Shown here: positions 24,197 through 36,694 of the stretch, piece by piece
Layout: the number at the start of each line of letters is the position of its first letter
Numbering within the stretch: position 1 is the stretch's first letter
NCBI GenBank assembly: GCA_964304625.1
Contig: OZ199839.1
Location: 5,456,001 to 5,520,000, forward strand
Length of the DNA: 64,000 nt
From: Kudoa neothunni
Lineage: Eukaryota > Cnidaria
Direction: 5' to 3'
Notes under the pieces: generated by a model
Told to the model about the DNA's origin: nothing
What the model saw: only the letters and a program-made list of their open reading frames with translations
Databases searched by the model: none
Made by a program: the position numbers and the translations under genes

Positions 24197-26346
24197 TATA
24201 TATATATAAGTCAACTGTCGGTTTATGTGTGATCTTAAGTGCACATGTGTAAGAAAGATTTTTCTTGTTATGGCATATGTTAGAGGTTTTTAAGATTTAA
24301 TGTAAATAAGAATTTATCAATTTTTTTGGAGTATCTAATATATATTACTTGGGCCTTATAAAGGAAGATATTGATCAAAATTGGCTGGAATTATTAGGTA
24401 ATTCCTTAATTTCTAATCATTATCATTAATATTATCCAATAAATAGCTGTTGGGCTCTTGCATTCGTATATGATTGATTATAATAATTCAGTTCGCTACA
24501 TTGTGATTGTAATAGAATTTCATTTGGACGTTTAAATAAAGATTTAAACAACGTTAAGAAATAAAGCATAACTTCTCATTAATTACCAATGACATTAAAT
24601 TAATTACTGATTATTAACTCTCCTTTTAAGCTTAATCAGCCCTTATTATAACAATATTAAAGGTTTGAAAATAATTATCGATTTAGAAATTTACAATTAT
24701 AAAGGTCGATATTCAGAAAGATTTAAAAAATTATCAGTGACAATGTAGGAGAGAATAAAAATGCTTCTCCTTATTAGAAATGATTAGATTATAAGCTTCC
24801 TCCGAGATTTATTGCCACTACACACACATATTACTAGGAAACATCAGATTTTCACATTAATAATTTATTAAGTTGATTTTAGGTTGTTTATCGTTAGTAG
24901 AAATAAGCATTAAATACCAAGGTTTGAAGAATATGCAAGTTTCATCAGGATATTTTGATAAAATGAATCATTTCCTCTTATTAAAATTTGTTCAGTTCTT
25001 TACATATTTAAAAATTCAATTTTAATTTTTTCAAGCTGAAATCCTCTTAAGGTGATTCTATTATTCATTCCTATGAAGTTGCCCATAAAAATAAAAATAA
25101 TTCTTTAAAAGAAACCCTTCAAGTTAAAATTTAAATAAAAATTGTTTATAAATTCTTCACTCATTAGTTTACCTAATTTGTAATTTTGTATTAAATACTA
25201 CGAATAGCAATTAATTTGTATTTAAAAGTCATTATTTAAAAAATTATATTAAACTTTAACCTTTTCTCACAATTCTTGAGCTACATTAAATTTTTGAATC
25301 CATAATTTTAGGAATAACTTTAAAATAACTAAAAATTCAATTAACTACACGTGTAAATCAAAATGAATATAAAATTCTACTATGGATAATTATGTACACT
25401 AATAAATATATCGCAATTAATTGATTGAAAAGAAGAAAGTTGATTGCAAACGTAAAAATTAATTTTTGATTCTCCCTGATTAACAAAAACCATACAAAAA
25501 TAAAAATAAAATAGCTATATTGTAAGAAACGCAATTGACTGATAATCATGATTCACGAAAGAAACGACAAATCGGCTATATATACGACATGCGAATATTT
25601 TACAGCAAAATAAAACTCCGAACAAATTTCTAGATGATTCAGCATTCAGTTTCAATGCTTTTTTCGCAATTCTATTACACCACCAGCACACTGAGGGGTT
25701 GTACATTACCGATTATTCTCGTTTAACCCATGGATGAATATTGAGGTTAATTTGGAAAAAACTTCTTTTTCAATCGAGAAATCGCCTTTTAACTATAATT
25801 TTCAATTTAATAATTGGGAAGAACAAAATGCAATATTGAAAAATAGTGAAGACTTAATAAAATGAATTACGTTTGTATATATACACTAAAGTGAACGATA
25901 ATAATTAAGTATTTTTAAGCTAATTGCATTATTAGCTTTCACAGCGTATTATAGTATTATTGAATATTACTTTATAAGTTAAATTGAATTTTTAATACAA
26001 AATTTAAAACCCCCGAATAATTATGTCAATTGAGAAACTTTTATGTATTAACTATCACAATTTTGAATAAAGTATAATTTCTTCGAAATTTAGATTACGT
26101 TATATTTTCCATAAAATAAATATCATACAAACAATGAATGTTTACCCCCAAAGTAGCCCGTAACTTAAATAAATATATTGAGCTTAAACTATTTTATGTG
26201 CGTAAGTTTGATTTCAAATCGCAATTGGGATATTCTAAATTCTTTATTTAATTAGACCAATTGCATTTTTTTTGGATTTTAAGACGAAATTCTGGTCTTA
26301 TTGCGAATATTTTTTGAACAGTGAGTACATCTTGACTGTATCAGGT
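24197..26346. other. AT-rich stretch without genes
   Basis: About 2.1 kb of AT-rich DNA. Frames at 25358-25706 on the minus strand translate to hydrophobic, unrecognised peptides and look incidental. Confidence 0.5.
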
Positions 26347-27320
26347 TCAAAATTGTTTCCCAGAAATAAATGTTTTGTCGCCCTTGATGTATTTGTTAAA
26401 TAATACGAATCTAATTTTAATATGAGAATAATGGGTTTTCCCTAAACTTCGACGAGTCAAAACATTCGGTTGGATGAGTGACGCTACAAGTTCGCGAAGA
26501 AAGCATTGCCACCGATTTCGATTACTTGATCGCAGGTCTGAGAATTTAGATATCCATATTATATAAACGTTAAATGCTGTAACATCGATAAGATCCATAA
26601 ACATGATGATGAGCCATCGTCTAGTTATAAAAGCACAGCTGTACTTTTGCGCCATTTGATCGCCACCATCAAACCCCCTTTTGGTTTAATTATAATTGAC
26701 AATGATTTCAGAGTTATTTTTTATGATTGTTCAATCGCATTATCATGCAAATCCGATTATAACAGAAAAATAGTTCGCTTTTGCTTTTGAACATATGAAA
26801 CTAGCGTTACGTTCTCACAGAGTATAAATTTTGGAGATTGCTCATCACGATTAGTCATACCCTGTAGAATTCCAGGTATGCAGCTATTATTTCTTGTAAA
26901 AATTGTCAATAACATAATATTCCCCTGCAACAAGAATTAATGCCATTAGATGGGGGCGAAATAATTATCAGTTTCCAATCCTCGCCTAGAACCATAAGAT
27001 GGTGTAATATCTTCTGAAATCCTCATAGAATCAGTCTTATTATTAGCATGATTGTGAAGATTCGTCCTTCTTATTCTTGATTTTCGAACACATTCTCATT
27101 GGAAACCCGATTTAGTAGTTGATATCTTCTCTAATATCTCATCACATTCGACTTTTGACTCGTTTGAAATTTCTAGATATTCGAAGAAATCATTATTAGA
27201 GCATTTCTCACGTTAGTTACCCTCAAAATCTAGGTTACTCTCAACATATCCTCCATTTTTATTTAAATTTTCAATAACATCAATCGAATTATTATTTGAT
27301 TTCATATCCATTTGTAAAAA
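26347..27320 (-). pseudogene. piggyBac transposase relic PB-5, internally deleted
   Basis: Minus strand. An acidic N-terminal part beginning MDMKSNNNSIDVIENLNKN (near 27310) jumps to the second catalytic segment LETDNYFAP (near 26965), then TLVSYVQKQKR (near 26800). The C-terminal block CAFITRRWLIIMFMDLIDVT follows, with RNRWQCFLRELVASLI (26500-26640). The region with the first catalytic Asp is missing, and stops interrupt the rest. I found no TTAA-bounded ends. Confidence 0.88.
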
Positions 27321-28700
27321 TTTCAAAAATTAAAGACTGAACAATTTTCGTACAAAAATATACGAACCCGCAAAACCCAAATAACAAAGCTCCCAATAGT
27401 GTGTATCTTAAACTAATCCCGAAGTAATCTCATCGTCCATCGAACTCTGTCGGCGAAAATTAAAAATATGATTTATCGAAATTCATAGACATTTCATTTT
27501 AATTTATTGAATCTTCTTAATGTGAACATTAATTTTACATCGTATATTAATAAATGCGTATCGTTATTAATGATATTTCAAGCTGAAGATAGTCTGCTTC
27601 GTTTCAAAAGAGTTAAGTCAATTTCTTTCGAACTAAATATTTAAAATTTTTTAAATAAAACAATGAATTATATTGAGATATTTCACTGAATATAAAGCAG
27701 AGATTTAATACTTAAAAAGGGGAATTCTTAAAAATACAAAAATTGGGATGTATAACGCACCCCCTTCGTCCCTTTAGGGTTAGACGAAATCCAAATAATG
27801 GTTCGACAGTCTGACTCAGTACATAAAATCGTAAATATGGAACCTACAAAGTCTAGATTTTAGGGAAAAAGTATTTAAATTTAACATTTATATTACTGAA
27901 CAGGATAATGATTCAATATTCGACTTCCTAAACTATTAGGTATTATTTAATGTTGGATTTCTATTTATAACCAGCGCGAAAGAGAAGACGACTCAAAAAA
28001 AGTTTTAGTTTAATTCTTTTATCCGTATATTTATGAGTAATAATTGGTACAACATCGCAACTTCAAGAAATATTGATCTATGCGTATAATCCAACTTTCG
28101 GGCGAAGTAGAGCATTTTGTAGTAATTTATATTTTATGTATTTAAATTGGTGATAAAAAATGACAAAGTTGTAAAGTAGAAGGCGGACCGAGATATATTT
28201 AAATCCTTTAGATATAATGAATTTTTCATAATATAATTGAAAACTGAATTAGTAAATTTATATTTTGAAATAAAAAAAGAATACATTTTTATTTATCGAG
28301 AAAAAGAAATATAACGAACGTAAATGTTCGACATTTTTTATGAGGGAATTACTGGTTTTATAGAATTTTTTACTTCAAAGTTTACCCAATATTATTGATG
28401 CTGAATTTAAACGTTTATATATTTAAATTATGGTTCGAAATCGTAAAGAACAGTAATTAAACGTTTCCGTTAGCTACAATAAAACTAATATCGTACAATC
28501 AGTAAAAATAAGTAAGGAGTTGGTTTGGGGAAAAATTTTAATCTTTATTTTTTTAAATATTTTTATATTTAAGAAAAGGGAATAATAATTAATTAACATA
28601 GATTACATTGCTGTTAAGCTTATTTATATGCTGAAGAGATCGACATTAAAAATTGATGAAATTATATAAGTACCGTCAAAAAATTATTTTATCATTGACA
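27321..28700. other. AT-rich stretch without genes
   Basis: No coding frame, repeat end or RNA gene recognised. Confidence 0.5.
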
Positions 28701-28701
28701 C

Positions 28702-28727
28702 CCCGTTCGGGCCGGTCGTTGCCGACC
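28702..28727. other. Two adjacent GC-rich hairpins in AT-rich DNA
   Basis: CCCG-TT-CGGG (28702-28711) and GGTCG-TTGC-CGACC (28714-28727) are perfect hairpins two bases apart, in sequence that is otherwise nearly all A and T for kilobases. It is not a recognisable tRNA. It could be the remnant of a repeat end or a structured RNA segment. Confidence 0.5.
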
Positions 28728-30565
28728 TCTGTTGTAAATAAATTATGATTTTATCAAATTAATTAAAGGGTTAATTGAAAGATGTAAATTATCCTTAATG
28801 GTTTCAAGATTTGTTTATATATTGATTAAATCCACTCATAGGTAAAGGGGCGATTTTCGGAATATTTAAAATTTTTATTTTAACTATCACTGTCGACAAT
28901 ACAACGATATTATGAGAAAATTGAGTTTAATCCATTCTTTGAAGAGTTAGAATAAATAATACAAATATTTTGTATTTTTATCAATTCTTTATGTGTGAAA
29001 AACCTACTTCTCGGCGAATCAAAATATTCGAGAATAATAAATCTTTTATTTGTACTTGGCATACCTTCAAATGGATCATATTATAATCAAATCATGAATT
29101 AATTTGATTCAATAAATGATTATATGTAGTGAATAACATAACTTTTAGGTAATTAAATTTATTTTTAAATTTAAACAAGGATATACCACTGTGAAACCGT
29201 CGTTTTACAGCACTGTTAAAAATATTATATATCATTAATCTATTTTGATTTATGTTCATAATGTATAAATAAAAATGACATTTTGTGAAAATTCACAAAA
29301 TGCGCGACCACTTATTCATCATGTTTTGGAATAAAATTGAAATTATAAACATTTTTGAAAATTGTATGGATTATTTATTGATATAACTAATTTAAAACTG
29401 ATAAACTACATTTATGATTTTGTGAATTTGATGAAATTATTGTTTAAGCAGAAAAATGAAATATAACTGCGGCTATAAAAAAACATTTATCCCACCTTTC
29501 AAAATATATTATTGAAATCAATATTATGCCAATTTTTAATAAAATTAACTCACGATAATATTCATTGATGTACGAATATAACACATCTTAGGCTATAGGT
29601 ATTTTTAGAATAATTATTCATTAATGGTATATAAACTCGGTCAATTCTCATTAAGCATTATTTTGTAATTAAATAAAAAATTAATGGAAGATTTTTTTAT
29701 ACAGATGTTACATGCTTTTCATTAAATAGAGATAAGGTAAATTTTAAAATATTAAAAAAATGTAATGGTAGATTATATTTAAAAAATAAAAGCTATTCGG
29801 AACACCAGTTAAGGCTTCATCATTACAGGAAATTCTCAAAATAGAAACACATCTTAATCAATCATTAAATAAAAAATATTATTTAATTTGTTATAATTTT
29901 ATTAACTTTATAATTTTTAGGATGAAATTTATAGGATAATATAATAACAGATTCGAATAGTTATATTAAATAGCAATACTGGAATTTTCTTATCACAATA
30001 TTTCGTTCATATCATATTCAATTTATTATACTGAGGTATATTACGTTAATTTTATTTATACATAGAATGAATTTTAAATTATAATTTTTTTCTATAAGGT
30101 GGTATAACCTCATGTTCAATTTTGAATCTATTTGGTTTCATTTATTATTGTAAACTACTCAATATTACAATAACACACAATTCAAAAAGTCCAAATAATT
30201 TTGTTAAATATACTTAGCAAAATTATTTTCCTTAATCATTAAAAACAAATACATAGTAATTTATTGTTGTGAAAATAAAATTAATAACGCTTTTGAATTA
30301 TTTTATATTTAAAATCTATATTTTAACAATAAATCTACTCATATTTTAATTATTATAAATAACTATCATTATATAGAGAGATAATTTTTAAAATGTCTTC
30401 AAGAATGAAGAAAAATAATTTCGAGACTTTTTATTTACTAGTTAAATACATATTATCTTAAAATTAATACACATAAATAAATATCTAAAATTTTGAAAAT
30501 ATCAAAAAATAAGCAATAAAGCTAGAATATCCACCTGTTTAAATATAATCGATAATTTTACAGTA
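28728..30565. other. AT-rich stretch without genes
   Basis: Very AT-rich; nothing recognised. Confidence 0.5.
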
Positions 30566-30567
30566 TA

Positions 30568-31530
30568 CAGTAAGTAACCAATTTCACGCATTTTTTAAAA
30601 ACCAATTGAATTAGAATATTGATTGGTCATTGTTTATATAATACATTTATTATAATATTTTAATCAAGATTTGTATAGAAATTATTTTAAAACGTTACCA
30701 AATAATGCAGCTAAAAGTCACATTATTGCCAATTTTCACGCACTTTTTCGGGTACTTCTTGTTTATTATTTAGTTGAGTCAATATTTAATACCAAAAAAC
30801 TCCCAAACTATATCTATTGTCGAACAGTACAATATTAATAATTATTATGAAAGTCTTCAATCTAATGATCCAAAAACTGCCACTGTATCACATTTTAAAA
30901 TATCTATTATCTCTACTCCTAATGGCATCCTAGAGATGAAAAAAAATAATCAAAACCTATAAATGTTTTTAGAATCTAATAATAGAAATTATTTGCATGC
31001 AGGGCAATTTAATTCTGTTGATGAAGATGTGTATGAGTGGATTAGGTGGACACGAAGCAAAAAGATTATAGTAAACGTCGTCACGATAATCATCAAGAGA
31101 AATCAATTAATCAAAGAAAAATGTTTACTTTCGTGTGCAATTCGTTGAGGATTCGGTTGTTTTAAAAAAAGGTCTAACATTAAAAAATCAAATTTTATTA
31201 GCTAATCTGCTGATGCTACACCTGAAACTACTTCAGAGTAGACCAATCAAATCAGAACTTATTTTAAAAGATTCTCTGAAAATTTTATTCAGAATGTAGA
31301 CGAAACGGCCTTATTCTACTGATAGCAACAAGAATATTTCATAGATTGTTGAAAAATATTTTTGTGCTGTTAACACGTTTCTCGAGTTTTAATTATCGTT
31401 TAAAAATTATATATAGTTAACTAGTCTTTATAAACGCAATTTAATTATTAATGTATGCCAATTTTTCTGAAATAATTACGCACTTTTTTTCTTGGTCCCG
31501 AGGGGATTACGTGAAATTGGTTTCTTTCTG
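30568..31530 (+). mobile_element. Tigger-2, deleted copy of the Tigger-1 family
   Basis: Ends: CAGTAAGTAACCAATTTCAC at 30568 and, inverted, CAGAAAGAAACCAATTTCAC at 31530, flanked by TA on both sides (30566-30567 and 31531-31532). These ends are clearly related to those of Tigger-1. At 963 bp against 2,013 bp, it has lost most of the transposase core and C-terminus. Confidence 0.92.
30774..31330 (+). pseudogene. Tigger transposase fragment (Tigger-2)
   Basis: VSHFKISIISTPNGILEMKK (30885-30945) aligns with KHFKIFSMTTPKGILKMREK in Tigger-1, and NRNYLHAGQFNSVDE parallels NRKYLNNGSNND. Similarity runs through an FKK(G/D) block near 31165 to a catalytic-like NVDETALFY segment near 31300. The remainder of the core is deleted. 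Confidence 0.85.
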
Positions 31531-31532
31531 TA

Positions 31533-32448
31533 TTTTAAATAACAATCAATTTCGGAACGAAACAAATATTATAAAAACTTGTAGAAAAAAATAATTAAAT
31601 GTTTTAATACTTTGTTTTAAACGAAAAAGTTATAATAATGTATTTTATAATTATAACCGTATTAAGCGTTATTCATATTTAACGTTGTTATCTGATCGAA
31701 ATAATTAGTAAAAATTTTTCAGAATAGATGATTTCAAACAATTATAACAATCAAATATTTTAATTCACCATCAAATTTCCACTGAACTATTATGTGAGTA
31801 CTTTATTTTTTTATATATATTGTGTTTCTTACATAACTATATCTAATCATCAGTAAGTTGTAAATATATTCCATATTTAGGCCAATCTATAATTTTAATT
31901 AGAAAGAATTTTCCTCATATGTAACTAAAATCTCGTATTAATTCACTAAAAACAAAATTTTGAGACTTTCCGCAATAAATAATTCTTGTTAATATACTTT
32001 CAGGTTGTTTAATTCGGGTTTAATATTTAGAAATTACTATTTTTATTAATGCATGCCTAACTATTATTTAAATTAAATATTATTTAAAAAGGTATAAAAT
32101 TCAATTAAAGTTAATAATTAACTTAAACCTAAGTAAAGAGAAATATTTTAATAAATTCTGTTGGAAATAAAACATCCTCTCATGTTTAATAAATATAAAA
32201 TTGATATTTAATTGGGATGTTTTTTTAAATGTATATCTTTTATTTAATATTTGAATATTATTTATGAAGATCTATTAATATTAACATTTACTATGTAAGA
32301 GTATCATCAGAATGTTTAAAAAAATGGATTTAAATGAGTAAACAGATAATACAAAAACGTAGTTTTTTTTGCAACAAAAAAATTCATCTAAAGAGTAATT
32401 TCAAATGTGTAATATTTATTGTTATTAATGTTATAATACAGAGTATTC
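31533..32448. other. AT-rich stretch without genes
   Basis: Nothing recognised. Confidence 0.5.
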
Positions 32449-32456
32449 GTTATAAC

Positions 32457-33032
32457 TAGGGGTTGTAATTTTCGATTAAAATCGATAAACGTCTAATTTT
32501 TAAAAATATTTTTACATTTTTGGGTAAATATCAAAATAATTCGTCGATTACTTTACGTTTTATTATGGGCAGAAAAAGAAGTCATATAGACACTTATATA
32601 GCCGAAAAAACCGATTTAACAGAGGAAATTGACTTCCCGAATTATACTAAAATTTGTTCACCTCGATCAACTAGAAACTTCACCACAAGAGTCGTTGAAA
32701 CTTTCACGCCAGAGATATGATAAAATGATAGCTCCTGGATTTAGAGAAAACAAAAAATCGAAATATTCCATATTGTCTACGGTAGGCTAAGATTAATGCG
32801 CACACCGCTATCACCTACAACCGTGCAAATAATTTTCTCAAAATTGAGGCATTTGCGTCAAAGTTATGAAGTAAATATAGCGACTGAACAAATGAGAATA
32901 TATTAAATATTATAATTTAAAGAAAAATTGCATAAAAATTATAGTTATTTCTTTAAAATTGAGCTCGATAATAATGTTTTATGTTTCGCGTGCTCTAGTT
33001 TTAAATATAAGCGTCGAAAATTACGGCCTCTA
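32457..33032 (+). mobile_element. hAT-2, deleted hAT copy related to hAT-1
   Basis: Ends TAGGGGTTGTAATTTTCGA (left) and TAGAGGCCGTAATTTTCGA (right, inverted) agree at 16 of 19 positions. They are flanked by GTTATAAC (32449-32456) and ATTATAAC (33033-33040), an 8 bp duplication with one mismatch. The left end continues TTAAAATCGAT as in hAT-1. The interior keeps only the two extremes of the transposase: MGRKRSHIDTYIAEKTDLT near 32560, matching MGRHKREIFSFLTERTD of hAT-1, and a C-terminal LSPTTVQIIFSKLRHLRQSY piece near 32810. The middle is deleted. Confidence 0.9.
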
Positions 33033-33040
33033 ATTATAAC

Positions 33041-35878
33041 TAATTAATGATTTTGAATTAAATTTATAATAAAACAATTTAATTAGTCGTAAATGTTTTG
33101 TTTGCCGCGAAAAGAATTAAAATTAAAAAAAATTATTAAATTGGAGCTATTAAACAACCTCATGAAGTTATAATTCTAATTATGTTTTTCTTCAAAGTCT
33201 ACTTTGCAATTTAGCTATTCTTTTATTATTATATCCATCACAACTAGAGATACCTATTCACACATTTTGATTAGTTTTAATTTCCAGATTAATGAATGTA
33301 CTTCCAATTTTATTATTTTCTATTATGATGAGTGCAAAATAATTCTTAAATAAAACACATTCAATTAGAAACACAATGATACATTTTTCGCAGTAAACAC
33401 AAAAGCTTGTTCTAATATTAGGCTAATCTGTGGCAATAGTACTTAAAAGTTATAAAATCTCATTATCTATTAAAAACAAACAAAGTATAGACGCCATTGT
33501 CATTTTAAAATATACTAATAACTATAAAATTGTCAAAAAACGTTTTATACGATATCTGCGAAATTAATTTCTATTCTTAATACCACCTTTATCTATTGTT
33601 TTGTTTATTATATAATATACGTTCAAACGAGTAATAGTATAAAGTAATCATTTCACTCATTTAAAAGTCTGCTTTTTATTTTTTTATAATATTTGCATCT
33701 CAGAATCAAATACTACTAATTAACTATATAAGATAAAATATACAACGTTCATAAATAAACAAATTATTTTTATTCTTCGTATGTTGTTTATAAGAAAAGT
33801 ACATTAGAATTTCGGCACATGCGTGTTTCTTGTTACAAGTACAAACCTCTCTTCATTATAATGAGATACACTTAACAAAATGATTATATAAAATAAAAAA
33901 AACTCACAGAATATTATTATTATTTAGATGTACACTTAAAGCAATATATACCTGATTAGAATTACAACAATCCGTTTGTTCGTCATATCTAATTAAAATA
34001 TGATACATAAATGTTGTTAAACAGTAATTTAAAAGTTAAAATTTATGTAAGATCATAACTTTAACTTAAAATCTAAGTATAAACGCATACAATTCATCAA
34101 TACTTCCATTTTCGTTAACTCTACGAGACATACCGAAGATAATTGTAACATAACCAAGACTGTTTCACATATTATAAAATCATTAATCGGGGGTTTTTAT
34201 TTTGTATAATAATAAAGTTTTACGATTAGTAGTATATAAGATAAAATTAAATAACCGAATGCGTAATCACGTGGATTTTCATCGTGTTTATTCGGTCCTA
34301 CGTTTTCAGATTTGACGTGGGATGATGTTGTCGCTGACTGATATAACCAAGTGTCTTGCACTAGATGGAATCCAGAATTCACAAGTAGGTATTTATTTGC
34401 TATTAACCTTCCTGATAATATAATGTTGACTTGTTAATAGTTTAGTATTTAATTTTTAAATATGTTTTTCCTTATGTATAATGAATACATTTTTATTATT
34501 TTTTGTAATTAATGATCTACTAATCATCGGGGTTTGTATTAATGTCATTTGTACTTGTTGTTATTTTAAGAAAATGAATTAAATTACTTTCTTGGAAAAA
34601 GTTAACATTCTGTTGAAAGTATTCCCCTTGGAAGATTCATTCTCATTAATTCATGAGAAAATTTACATCGAACCTGAATAATGTGATGCAAATTATTCAC
34701 GTTTATCCATCTTGTCATTCCTTTATTATTCATGATAATATTGTAAGTCCTTTATTATTATGTTTAAAATTATATTTGAGTTTACAATAGTAGCTGTAAA
34801 TTAAAAAAAATGATAAATTGATAATATAGACAACAATTTATGTCGTATATTTAATCCTTTATAATATTTTTTTGTAATTATTTCTGAAATATCATAAGTT
34901 CGGGATGTAATACAAACAAAGACACTTAGGATATCAATTTTAATCTTTATTTCATTAAATTAATAATGTTGTCAATTTATTTTATGTTTATTCTTTGGAA
35001 ATTTTTTGATTTTGATTTAAACGAATTACTTTCAAAGCAAATTTAAAAAATTTCTGATTATTTTAATTTTATTTTATGTAAATTAATTCATTATGAATGT
35101 TTCTATGACCCATTTATTTTACTCTTGGTTAAATGAATAAAGAGTTTATTCGGGACATATATCTAATTATGATATTCGTTGAAAATTTTAATTAGTGACA
35201 TTCATTTGGCATACAATATTGTTTTTTACACGGCAGAAGTATTACTTTACTTATTTTTTTATATTTTTGGCAGAATTATTATTACAGCTATTATATATTA
35301 AATCCAACGATTTAAAAACTAATATATAAAATAGAGTTGCATTTTCAATTTTTATTACGCTTGATATAAATTGTGTGAAATGAGTATATACGTCGGGCCT
35401 AATAAATTTGACATTGAAATACATTTTTTATTGTTTCGGATCATCATTGACTTTAAAAATTAAAATATAAATCTTTCGTTATTATAACATTTTTGGCTTG
35501 TATTCATACACTTAAATAATTGCTACTTTACATAAGATGAAAATAAAAAGTTTTAACAAATTTGCAACAAATGTCTACCAGTGATGCGATCTGAAGAAAA
35601 TGCATTATAATAAACTTGAGATTATTAATCCCACCAAGATTTACGTTTTACGTATTTCAAGGTTAATTTCTTCTAAATAAGTTTCATATATAATGACTTC
35701 TGTTGTTTACGAGACATAATTACATAAAGTTTTTAATATATATTCGTCTTATTTAATGATTTTTTAAATAATATTGCGTATCTTTTTCTTTTTGTTATGT
35801 TAATTATTATCCTAAAAATATAATTAATTATGTTCTGTGTTTTAAATGTATCCTTTATTTTTTTGTATATATACTAAT
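33041..35878. other. AT-rich stretch without genes
   Basis: About 2.8 kb with no recognised gene or repeat. The 61-codon minus frame at 34197-34382 is unrecognised. Confidence 0.5.
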
Positions 35879-35882
35879 TTAA

Positions 35883-36690
35883 CCCTCTAATGAACTTGGG
35901 GTCTTTTGGACACCTGGTTTTTATTTACGACAGTTAATAAAAAATTATTTCAAAATGCTACATAAATTTTAGGAAATTTCTACCGGCTGAATTTTGAGAA
36001 AAAGATGATTCATTGGGCAAGTTAATATAATACTTCGTACAAGCTAGCTGGACGATAAAATCAAACATGATAGATTTTGCATGATTCGAATGCGAATTCT
36101 TAGGTTTTTAATCTATTTTGGATGTTTAAATTAAACAATATAATATTTCTTGTTTCTACTAACCATTACTTGGTATTTCGTGGTAACAATCAAAGGATCA
36201 GAATGTAACTAAAACATCCGATTCATATTGTTCCCATGAAATCGAAATAATGGAATCAAACTTTTAGAAAGTATTCTGCAAACGTTTACTCGCCATAATG
36301 ATAAATAATAAAAACTCGATTCATTAGTCGTGAGAATATTTTGGTCGATTTCGTTATTCGAGTAAGTATAATCTATGTTCAAAATACAAATCTATTGGCT
36401 TCGATATTCATTTTTTTGTTTCTTTTATGTTTATTATTCTCTCTATAGTATGAAATATTAATGATTTATTTAATCGAAAACTTACGAAACGTTATATAAG
36501 CCTACCGAGTAGGGTTGTGTAGGATCAACTAGCTCAATGAATCACATTTTTTTTAAAATTCCTGTCGGTAGAAATTATTAAGTTTGTATGGCATTTTGGA
36601 ATATTTTGTTATAACTATCGTAAAATAAAAACCAGGTGTCCAAAAGATCTCCAATTCGTTGGAGTGTAGTCGTTTTTATGTCTTAGAGGG
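35883..36690. mobile_element. piggyBac-type MITE
   Basis: Flanked by TTAA at 35879-35882 and 36691-36694. The left end reads CCCTCTAATGAACTTGGGG and the right end, inverted, CCCTCTAAGACATAAAAAC. Inside both ends is a matching inverted block (TCTTTTGGACACCTGGTTTT), though spaced differently from the terminus. No coding frame fills the ~808 bp interior, so it is non-autonomous. The ends resemble the left end of PB-B, a possible source of transposase. Confidence 0.9.
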
Positions 36691-36694
36691 TTAA

